DNA of 55,217 nucleotides. Origin: MGBC113645 sp036308445. Lineage in GTDB: Bacteria; Bacillota_I; Bacilli_A; Erysipelotrichales; Coprobacillaceae. Position 1 is the stretch's first letter, and every line of letters starts with the position of its first letter. The stretch lies in assembly GCA_036308445.1 (NCBI GenBank), contig JAXJVS010000132.1:1-55217 (forward strand), in the 5' to 3' direction. This document shows positions 8,364-15,170 of the stretch, piece after piece. A program made the position numbers and the translations under genes. Under the pieces are notes generated by a model. That model made no database searches, had not been told where the DNA came from, and saw nothing but the letters and a program-made list of their open reading frames with translations.

Positions 8364-8570
8364 TTATAAGTTTTCTTCCTCCTCAAATATAAATATATCT
8401 TCAATAGATAAATGAAAATATTGAGCTATTTTATGAGCTAGTATTAGAGAAGCTTTATATTTTCCATTTTCTAATGAAATAATAGTCTGTCTTGTCACGT
8501 TTAAAGCATCTGCTAATTCGCTTTGAGTTATTTTAATTTGCTTTCTTAATTCTTGAATTCTTGTTTTCAA
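8364..8570 (-). CDS. Small XRE-family (Cro/CI-like) transcriptional regulator
   Basis: The 68-residue protein is one helix-turn-helix domain, ELRKQIKITQSELADALNV then TRQTIISLENGKYK, with the family's usual continuation (PSLxLAxKIAxxF-like) and an acidic tail. Such short regulators usually repress themselves and an adjacent membrane protein. Here the membrane partner downstream is broken, so the regulator may be an orphan. Codon use is ordinary for the window. It diverges from ackA, and the roughly 175-base gap holds the ackA cre site and promoter. Confidence 0.85.
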   Translation of the reverse strand: MKTRIQELRKQIKITQSELADALNVTRQTIISLENGKYKASLILAHKIAQYFHLSIEDIFIFEEEENL

Positions 8571-8664
8571 TAGGTAACCTCTTTCTAATGTATAGTAAAC
8601 TTTACAACAAAAGTATAGCTTGCTTTACATTTTTTGTAAAGAATCTTTCCATTTTTTGGTATAT

Positions 8665-8678
8665 TGTTATCGCTTTCA
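8665..8678 (+). promoter_or_regulatory. Catabolite-responsive element (cre, CcpA box) upstream of ackA
   Basis: TGTTATCGCTTTCA matches every position of the consensus TGWNANCGNTNWCA. It is centred about 20 bases upstream of the -35 box, so about -52 from the expected start. That is the position from which CcpA activates ackA in Bacillus; a repressing site would usually overlap or follow the promoter. Confidence 0.75.
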
Positions 8679-8687
8679 AAAAAAGTG

Positions 8688-8716
8688 TTGAGATATTTGT
8701 GGAATTTAGGTACAAT
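8688..8716 (+). promoter_or_regulatory. Sigma-A promoter of ackA
   Basis: TTGAGA (8688-8693), 17 bases, TACAAT (8711-8716): one mismatch in each hexamer. Confidence 0.8.
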
Positions 8717-8745
8717 GGTATAGTGAAAACGAGGAGGAATTTGAA

Positions 8746-9942
8746 ATGACAAAAGTAATGGCGGTTAACGCAGGAAGTTCATCTTTAAAATTCCAATTAT
8801 TTGAAATGCCTGAAGAAACAGTTATCACTTCTGGTATTGTTGAAAGAATTGGATTAGATGAAGGGATTTTTACGATTAAATATAACGGGGAAAAGAAAAC
8901 AAAGAACTGTCCAATCCCTGATCATCAAGTAGCAGTTGATATGTTATTGAAAGCATTAATTGAAGAAGGAATTGTTAAAGAATTAACAGAAATTCAGGCT
9001 GTTGGACATCGTGTTGTTCATGGTGGAGAATATTTCAGTGATAGTGCTGTTGTTGATGAAGATGTAGTGGCAAAAGTTGAAGAATTATGTGAATTAGCAC
9101 CTTTACATAATCCAGCTCATTTAGTTGGATATAGAGCTTTTAAAGAAGCATTACCAGGTGTAGGACATGTATTTACTTTCGATACAGCATTCCATCAGAC
9201 ATTAGATAAAGAAAGATATTTATATCCATTACCAATGGAATACTATACTGATTTAAAAGTACGTCGTTATGGTGCTCATGGTACTAGCCATAAATATGTT
9301 TCTGAACAAGTTGTTGAAATGTTAGGAAAACCTAGAGGTTCAAGAGTAATTGTATGTCATTTAGGTAATGGAGCAAGTATTTCTGCTGTGTTAGATGGTA
9401 AATGTATTGATACATCAATGGGATTTACTCCATTAGCTGGTGTTATGATGGGAACTCGTTGTGGTGATGTTGATCCATCTATTATGCCTTATTTATGTAA
9501 TAAGTTAAATAAAACACCTGATGAAGTTCTTGATATTTATAATAAAAAATCAGGTATGTTAGGTATCTCAGGAATCTCTTCAGATTCTCGTGATATTGAA
9601 GATGCATTATTCAAAAAAGGAGATGAACGTGCTTTAGCTACAAGCTTATTATATGCACGTATTGTTTCTAAATATATTGGTTCTTATTATGCAGAATTAG
9701 GTGGATGTGATGCAATTGCATTTACTGCTGGTGTAGGTGAAAATGCAGCATATTTAAGAAGATTGATTATTGATAATGTTTCTAAAGCATTTGGAGTTTT
9801 CTTGGATGAAAAATTAAATGCTGTTAGAAGCGGTGAAAATAGAGTTATCTCTCATCAATATTCACAAATCAAAGTTATGGTTATTCCAACAAACGAAGAA
9901 GTTATGATTGCTCGTGATACAATGAGATTATTAGGATTATAA
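8746..9942 (+). CDS. ackA: Acetate kinase
   Basis: Makes ATP from acetyl phosphate and ADP with release of acetate, the main substrate-level phosphorylation step of many gut anaerobes. The full 398-residue length is present. Motifs include NAGSSSLKFQLF at the N-terminus, HRVVHGG, VFTFDTAFHQT, the phosphate-binding HLGNGASI, and GVGENAAYLR near the C-terminus. GAGGAGG precedes the ATG. Phosphotransacetylase is not adjacent. The upstream cre box suggests CcpA activation when sugar is plentiful. The codon choice (frequent GGT, CGT) is of the highly expressed type. Confidence 0.98.
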   Translation: MTKVMAVNAGSSSLKFQLFEMPEETVITSGIVERIGLDEGIFTIKYNGEKKTKNCPIPDHQVAVDMLLKALIEEGIVKELTEIQAVGHRVVHGGEYFSDSAVVDEDVVAKVEELCELAPLHNPAHLVGYRAFKEALPGVGHVFTFDTAFHQTLDKERYLYPLPMEYYTDLKVRRYGAHGTSHKYVSEQVVEMLGKPRGSRVIVCHLGNGASISAVLDGKCIDTSMGFTPLAGVMMGTRCGDVDPSIMPYLCNKLNKTPDEVLDIYNKKSGMLGISGISSDSRDIEDALFKKGDERALATSLLYARIVSKYIGSYYAELGGCDAIAFTAGVGENAAYLRRLIIDNVSKAFGVFLDEKLNAVRSGENRVISHQYSQIKVMVIPTNEEVMIARDTMRLLGL

Positions 9943-9987
9943 AATTAGAATTCTGAGCAATGTCTTTAAGTTAATTTAATGAAATTT

Positions 9988-10030
9988 AACCAGAAGTAGA
10001 ATTATGATATAGTTTTACTTTTGGTTTTTT
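9988..10030 (+). terminator. Terminator of ackA
   Basis: A 14-bp stem allowing G-U pairs (9988-10001 with 10013-10026), an 11-base loop, and a T run to 10030. Confidence 0.75.
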
Positions 10031-10098
10031 ATTTTATTGAAATTATAAAGTATATAATAGTAACGAGTTGTATCTATAGTTAAGGTATATGACTGTTT

Positions 10099-10529
10099 TT
10101 AGTTTAACTTCTTGTGTATTTGATGTATCTGCTCTAAAATAGTTTTTTCTTCTGTATCTATTAAATCATTGACAACATACAATTTGATTTCTCTTTGTAT
10201 GATTAAACCACTATAGGTACATACCAATAAGTCAAAACACGCTTTTAAATGATAAGTAGAATAAGGTTTTTATTGGGTGCCAAAAGTGAATCTAGCTATT
10301 TCTACATGATAGATTGTATTATCCATTGTCAGTTCACGAGCATTTATAGCTAATAAATAATCTTTATATAGTCTATCCCTAAGAGCTTTCTCATTAAATC
10401 TATCAATCAGTATTTTGAGTACTTATACTTTTATTTTACTTCTTGCCTGTATAAAAGCTGAAAAGGGTTGAGTTTCAGTAAAAAGTGATTAAGTTTTAGA
10501 AGTTCATCCTTTAAAGAACTATTTTTCAT
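10099..10529 (-). pseudogene. Decayed gene of unknown family
   Basis: No long frame survives, but the - strand retains clear protein-like sequence. An ATG at 10529 opens MKNSSLKDELLKLNHFLL and continues about 14 residues to a stop. After a one-base shift comes ILIDRFNEKALRDRLYKDYL, continuing through AINARELTMDNTIYHVEIAR to a single in-frame TAA (10272-10270). The same frame then runs on for about 57 residues, ending EEKTILEQIHQIHKKLN, TAA at 10101-10099. Amino-acid composition is natural and the frame is conserved on both sides of the stop. I do not recognise the family. Two lesions at least are needed to restore it. Confidence 0.5.
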
Positions 10530-10647
10530 ACATATTATATTTTTTATAGTTCTTTCAAAATTCAACTTATGATTCGTTTTAATTCAGCTTTATGTTTTTT
10601 ATAAAAATAGAGATGTATTCAGTTGTTTTCTTCATGATATTGGAATT

Positions 10648-10695
10648 TTGACTTCTCTTTTTTCTTTTTATTTGACTTCTCTTTTTTCTTTTTAT
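10648..10695 (+). repeat. Perfect tandem duplication of 24 bp
   Basis: Positions 10648-10671 and 10672-10695 are identical: each starts TTGACTTCTC and is otherwise a T/C tract ending TTTTTAT. A third TTGAC begins at 10697, where it forms the -35 of the riboswitch promoter. Three TTGAC boxes therefore sit 24-25 bases apart. Confidence 0.9.
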
Positions 10696-10696
10696 A

Positions 10697-10725
10697 TTGA
10701 CATCAATACGGTGATATGATAGCAT
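10697..10725 (+). promoter_or_regulatory. Promoter of the lysine riboswitch transcript
   Basis: TTGACA (10697-10702) with 17 bases to a poor -10, TAGCAT (10720-10725). A better -10, TATGAT (10715-10720), is only 12 bases away. Either start site would lie just before the aptamer. Confidence 0.55.
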
Positions 10726-10732
10726 TGCTTTG

Positions 10733-10895
10733 CCAAGATAGAGGAGCAATAATTAAGAGTAACTTATAGAGTAGCAGGTAATAGCTATAAGTAAAAGGAA
10801 TTGTTGCCGAAGGAAATATTGAGTACCTGATAAAAATTTCCTGGAATTATAGATAACATGTATAATTCTGTCACTTATGTGGAGCGCTATCATTG
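10733..10895 (+). ncRNA. Lysine riboswitch (L box) aptamer
   Basis: Conserved L-box blocks are present in order. The P1 strand is GATAG and GAGGAGC (10737-10747). AGAGTAA and the P2 stem follow (ACTTATAG 10762-10769 with CTATAAGT 10785-10792), then the hallmark AAAGGAATTGTTGCCGAAGG (10793-10812). Next are P4-like GGAAAT/ATTTCC, P5-like AATTATA/TATAATT, CTGTCAC (10868-10874), and GGAGCGCTATC (10881-10891), whose CTATC closes P1. Lysine binding stabilises P1. With a terminator just downstream, control is most likely premature termination when lysine is abundant. Confidence 0.92.
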
Positions 10896-10914
10896 AATCC
10901 TAGACTTAATATGC

Positions 10915-10948
10915 ACATGGGGTTAAATGATGCTTCATGTATTTTTTT
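10915..10948 (+). terminator. Riboswitch-controlled terminator
   Basis: ACATGGGG (10915-10922) pairs with CTTCATGT (10933-10940) through two G-U pairs and a 10-base loop, followed by seven T residues (10942-10948). The ribosome binding site (AAAGG, 10953-10957) lies after it. Confidence 0.75.
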
Positions 10949-10965
10949 GTAGAAAGGAATAGAAT

Positions 10966-12483
10966 ATGGGATTAGAAATGATTGATGCAGGGTGGTTGTC
11001 TATTTTACCACCATTAATAGCTATAGTATTAGCTTTAATAACGAAAGAAGTATATTCTTCTTTATTTATTGGAATTTTAAGTGGGATGTTTATTTATTGT
11101 GGTTTAAGTGGCTCTTCTGTTTTAGTGGCGATTCAATACGTTTTTGACATGATGGCAACAAAGATTAGTGAAAATAGTTATATGATTATTTTTCTGGCAT
11201 TATTAGGGTCTCTTGTCGTAGTAGTTACTAAGGCGGGTGGATCTAAAGCTTATGGAAAATGGGCTAGTGAAAAATTAAAAAGTGCAAGAAAAGTAAAAAT
11301 AGCAACACTATTTTTAGGAATACTTATTTTTATAGATGATTATTTCAATTGTCTGACTGTTGGTACAGTTATGAGACCAGTAAGTGATAAATATAAAATT
11401 GCAAGAGAAAAATTAGCTTATATTATTGATTCTACGGCTGCTCCAATCTGTATAATTGCACCCATTTCTAGCTGGGCAGTTGCAGTCTCTTCAGAAGTAG
11501 GACAAGGTAATGGATTAAGTACTTTTATATCTACTATACCTTTTAATTTATATGCTTTATTAACTATAATATTTGTTTTGTATGTTTGTTTATCTGATTT
11601 TGATTTTGGGCCAATGAAGATAGCTCAAGAAGAAGCAGATATGACAGCATATGAGGCGATTGAATTAGAAGAAATGGATGGTATTAAAATTTCTGATAAT
11701 GGTAGTGTAGGAGATTTGCTTATTCCAATGATTGTATTAATTGTTTGTTCCGTTTTGTCAATGGCTTATGTTGGTGGTTTCTTTGATGGAGTATCTTTTA
11801 GTGAAGCGATTGGTACTCACCCAACATTAGGTTTATCAATGGGCGCTTTTGCAGCTATTATTTCAGCAATGATTTTATATATTCCTAGAAAATTAATGGC
11901 ATTTTCTGATTTTATGGATGGTGTAAGTCAAGGCGTTAAAAATATGATATCAGCAATGATGATTTTAGTCTTTGCCTGGTCATTAAGTGGTGTGTGTAGA
12001 GAATTGATTGGAACAGGTCAGTTTGTAAGTCAGATTGTATTAAAGGCTGAAATACCTTTAAGTTTATTACCAGCTATTATATTTGCTTTAGCGGCCTTAT
12101 TATCTTTTTCAATGGGAACAGCATGGGGAACTTTTGGGATTTTAATTCCTATTGTTTCAATGATATGTGTTGGAGATACTGGTGCTTTGTTGTTGATTCC
12201 AACTTTAGGAGCAACTTTAGCTGGTTCTGTTTATGGTGATCATTGTTCACCTATATCAGATACAACTATTCTTTCTTCCGCAGGTGCTAAATGTGATCAT
12301 ATTAAACATGTTCAAACTCAGATTCCTTATGCTTCATTAGTTGCGGTTATAAGCTTTTTAGGTTATATTGTGGCAGGATTAACTTGTAATCCTTTGATAA
12401 CATTGATTGTTTCAATTATCTTGTTGTTTATAAGTATTCAAATAATTAAATATATTCAAAGCAAAGATGTAAAGATTTTTTAA
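10966..12483 (+). CDS. NhaC-family transporter, predicted lysine transporter
   Basis: A 505-residue integral membrane protein with about 11-12 hydrophobic helices and the NhaC-family pattern. It has the N-terminal WLSILPPLIAIVLALITKEV, the intramembrane FIDDYFNCLTVG near residue 125, and a late GTAWGTFGIL and YGDHCSPISDTT block. NhaC relatives are usually annotated Na+/H+ antiporters, but the lysine riboswitch directly upstream argues for lysine import, as in the predicted lysine carrier called LysW in comparative studies of the lysine regulon. It overlaps no ribosome site of the next gene, nrnA, whose real start is about 100 bases on, and there is no terminator between them. Confidence 0.85.
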   Translation: MGLEMIDAGWLSILPPLIAIVLALITKEVYSSLFIGILSGMFIYCGLSGSSVLVAIQYVFDMMATKISENSYMIIFLALLGSLVVVVTKAGGSKAYGKWASEKLKSARKVKIATLFLGILIFIDDYFNCLTVGTVMRPVSDKYKIAREKLAYIIDSTAAPICIIAPISSWAVAVSSEVGQGNGLSTFISTIPFNLYALLTIIFVLYVCLSDFDFGPMKIAQEEADMTAYEAIELEEMDGIKISDNGSVGDLLIPMIVLIVCSVLSMAYVGGFFDGVSFSEAIGTHPTLGLSMGAFAAIISAMILYIPRKLMAFSDFMDGVSQGVKNMISAMMILVFAWSLSGVCRELIGTGQFVSQIVLKAEIPLSLLPAIIFALAALLSFSMGTAWGTFGILIPIVSMICVGDTGALLLIPTLGATLAGSVYGDHCSPISDTTILSSAGAKCDHIKHVQTQIPYASLVAVISFLGYIVAGLTCNPLITLIVSIILLFISIQIIKYIQSKDVKIF

Positions 12484-12587
12484 TGGAAACATTAAGAAAT
12501 CTTTTTGTTTTTGGAAGAATTCATTTTAGTTCATATTGGGTTAAATCTATGGTATTATTGTATTATCAAGCGAAAAGGAAGATGAAA

Positions 12588-13520
12588 ATGAAAAGACTTT
12601 TAGATAAAATTAATGAATATAATCAGATAGTTTTGTATAGACATATTAATCCTGATTTAGATGCTTTTGGTTCACAAATAGGAATGTATCATATTTTAAA
12701 AGATAGCTTTCCTAAAAAAAGAATTGTGATTCAAGGAGAATTAAAGAGTGATTTAGTTAGTATGTTTATAGATAGTGATATTGAACAATATTGTAATGAT
12801 GAAAAAACTCTAGGGATTGTTTTAGATACTGCTAATAGAGAACGAATAGATGGTGATTATCTTATCTGTGATGAATTAATCAAGATAGATCATCATATTG
12901 TAGTAGATAGCTATGGTATGATTAATATTGAAGATGATAAAGCTTCTTCTTGTTCTCAGATAGTAGTAGATATTTATCAACAGCTAAGTGATTCTCTTGT
13001 ATTAAGTAAGAAAGCTGCAGAAGCTTTATATAAAGGTATAGTAGGAGATAGTAATCGTTTCATGTATCGTTCAACTGATGAGAGAACTTTAAGAATGGCA
13101 GCTTTATTGATTGAAAAAGGAATTGATATTGAAGCAATTTATCAGCAGCTATATTTAAGAGATAGAAATGATTTGAATGTAACTAAGTTTATTTTAAATC
13201 ATTATCATTATGAGGATGGTATAGCTTATTATATTTTAAATACTGATGATTTAAAAGAATTAGGTATTTCTAGAGAAGAAGGATCTAATTATGTAAATAC
13301 TTTATCGAATATTAAACAGTTTGAAGTATGGATGGCAATTACTGAAAATGAGATTAATAATAATTATCGAGTAAGTATCAGAAGTAGAAGATATCCTGTT
13401 AATGAGATTGCGAATGCCTTTAATGGCGGTGGACATGCATTGGCAAGTGGTGCTACTTTAGATAATATTGATCAATTGAATGATTTATTAAATAGGTTAA
13501 AGGAGAAAATAAATGGATAA
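12588..13520 (+). CDS. nrnA: DHH-family bifunctional oligoribonuclease / pAp phosphatase
   Basis: NrnA degrades 2-5 nt RNA fragments and dephosphorylates 3'-phosphoadenosine-5'-phosphate. The 310-residue product has the DHH domain (HINPDLDAFGSQ at about 19-30, LDTANRERIDG, KIDHHIV) and a C-terminal DHHA1 domain with GGGHALASGA. The frame extends to an ATG at 12483 that overlaps the stop of the transporter. However, that extension is unlike the family, whereas AAGGAAG at 12575-12581 is well placed for the ATG at 12588 (12582 is a close second choice). It overlaps the next gene by 8 bases. Confidence 0.9.
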   Translation: MKRLLDKINEYNQIVLYRHINPDLDAFGSQIGMYHILKDSFPKKRIVIQGELKSDLVSMFIDSDIEQYCNDEKTLGIVLDTANRERIDGDYLICDELIKIDHHIVVDSYGMINIEDDKASSCSQIVVDIYQQLSDSLVLSKKAAEALYKGIVGDSNRFMYRSTDERTLRMAALLIEKGIDIEAIYQQLYLRDRNDLNVTKFILNHYHYEDGIAYYILNTDDLKELGISREEGSNYVNTLSNIKQFEVWMAITENEINNNYRVSIRSRRYPVNEIANAFNGGGHALASGATLDNIDQLNDLLNRLKEKING

Positions 13521-15159
13521 TATTTTTAATTTTTTTAAACACAATGGGCAAAATGATTTCTTTAAAAATAGACAACCAAAAAAAGGAGGTTCTATAAAAG
13601 CATTAATTATTGTTTTGATTGGATTTATTATTTTTGAATATTTTGCATTAGTGCCTTTGAATTTTCGTTCACCAGAATTCTTAATGGTATTAGCGTTTTT
13701 TATTTTAATTTATACTGGTTTAAGAAGTTTGTTGAATGCTTCTTTTGATAAAGCAACTAAGATTGGCATTGTTGTTCCTGTCTTTATCATTGCTTATGTG
13801 TTCATAGGACAATTTTTAAGTAGTGAAATCTTTCATGCTTCAAGCTATCAGGCACAGTTAACCGTTGATAAAGAGGCAGATTTCTATGCCGATAATGAAA
13901 CTGTTAATTATCAATCTATTCCTGTTGTAGATAAAGATAGTGCTCAACGTTTGGGAGATAGAAAAATGGGAGAAATTGTTGAATATGTATCACAGTTTGA
14001 AGTTGATGATGAATATTCACAAATCAACTATAATAATAAACCATATCGTGTAACAACTTTATCTTATAGTGATTTAATTAAATGGTTTACTAATCATAAG
14101 GCTGGTTTACCTGCTTATATTAGTGTGGATATGGTTACTCAGGAATCTAAAGTTGTAAAATTAGATGAGGGAATGAAATATTCTCATTCAGATTTGTTCT
14201 TTAGAAATATTGATCGTTATCTTAGAGTTAAATATCCAACATTGATGTTTGATAATGTAAGTTTTGAAATTGATGATCAAGGAATTCCTTATTGGGTAGC
14301 ACCAAGCTATGAATATGAAATTGGTTTGTTTGGTGGTAAAGATATTAACGGTGCCGTATTAGTGAATGCAGTTAATGGTGAATGTCAATATTATAATATT
14401 GATGAAATTCCTAATTGGATTGATAGAGTTTATCCGAGTGAATTAGTATTGGAACAACTAACAAACTGGGGTCAATATACAAATGGTTATTTAAATACAT
14501 TATTTTCTCAAAAGGGTGTTTTACAGGCGACTGATGGTTATAACTATATAGCTTTAAATGATGATGTGTATCTTTATACAGGGTTAACATCTATTTCTAG
14601 TGATGCTTCTAATGTTGGTTTTGCTTTAATTAATTTACGTACAAAAGATGCTAAATACTATGCAATCAGTGGAGCTGAAGAATATAGTGCTATGTCTTCT
14701 GCTGAAGGTAAAGTACAAAACTTAGGTTATAGTGCAACTTTTCCAATTTTGATTAATGCTGGTGGGCATCCAACATATTTTATGTCTTTAAAAGATGATG
14801 CTGGTTTAGTTAAACAGTACGCCTTTGTAAGTGTAGAAAATTATCAGATTGTTGCGACAGGTGAAAGTGTTGCTGCAGCTGAAAAAGCTTATTATAATTT
14901 ATTGAAAGATAATGGACAAACTGCTACAGGTACTGTAGGAGATAGTGCTGTTGAGGGAAAAGTTGTTTCTTTAAGTAGTGCGGTTGTTAGTGGTAATACT
15001 TATTATTATTTTATGATTGAAGGAGATGAAAATATTTATATTGCATCTATTCAATCTAATAATTATTTACCTTTAATGCAGATTGGTGATACTGTATCAT
15101 TTGAATATGATAGTCATTCTTCATCAGTTGAAAATATTGTTTCTATTGAGATGAGATAG
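13513..15159 (+). CDS. Unrecognised membrane protein: three N-terminal helices and a large outer domain
   Basis: I do not recognise a family. The 548 residues begin with a short basic cytoplasmic segment (to about 30). Three transmembrane helices follow at about 31-51, 57-76 and 84-106, then a largely hydrophilic domain of about 440 residues that should lie outside the membrane. The repeated pattern of PYWVAPSYEYEIGLFGGKD and AVLVNAVNGECQYY recalls PepSY-like or propeptide-like modules, where a strand pair is followed by V-D/N-G-E. The last 70 residues look like a small beta-barrel (EGKVVSLSS to EMR). It begins inside nrnA and ends 11 bases before the Sel1 gene, so the three are cotranscribed. 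Function unknown; a sensor or anchoring role is only a guess. Confidence 0.7.
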   Translation: MDNIFNFFKHNGQNDFFKNRQPKKGGSIKALIIVLIGFIIFEYFALVPLNFRSPEFLMVLAFFILIYTGLRSLLNASFDKATKIGIVVPVFIIAYVFIGQFLSSEIFHASSYQAQLTVDKEADFYADNETVNYQSIPVVDKDSAQRLGDRKMGEIVEYVSQFEVDDEYSQINYNNKPYRVTTLSYSDLIKWFTNHKAGLPAYISVDMVTQESKVVKLDEGMKYSHSDLFFRNIDRYLRVKYPTLMFDNVSFEIDDQGIPYWVAPSYEYEIGLFGGKDINGAVLVNAVNGECQYYNIDEIPNWIDRVYPSELVLEQLTNWGQYTNGYLNTLFSQKGVLQATDGYNYIALNDDVYLYTGLTSISSDASNVGFALINLRTKDAKYYAISGAEEYSAMSSAEGKVQNLGYSATFPILINAGGHPTYFMSLKDDAGLVKQYAFVSVENYQIVATGESVAAAEKAYYNLLKDNGQTATGTVGDSAVEGKVVSLSSAVVSGNTYYYFMIEGDENIYIASIQSNNYLPLMQIGDTVSFEYDSHSSSVENIVSIEMR

Positions 15160-15170
15160 GAGTGAATATA

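Noticed and set aside
8561..8749. Small + strand open frame before ackA
   Set aside because: It runs across the cre site and both promoter hexamers of ackA, ends 1 base into its start, and encodes no recognisable protein.
12483..12587. nrnA starting at 12483, overlapping the transporter stop
   Set aside because: The extra 35 residues do not look like a DHH protein, and AAGGAAG fits the start at 12588 (or 12582).
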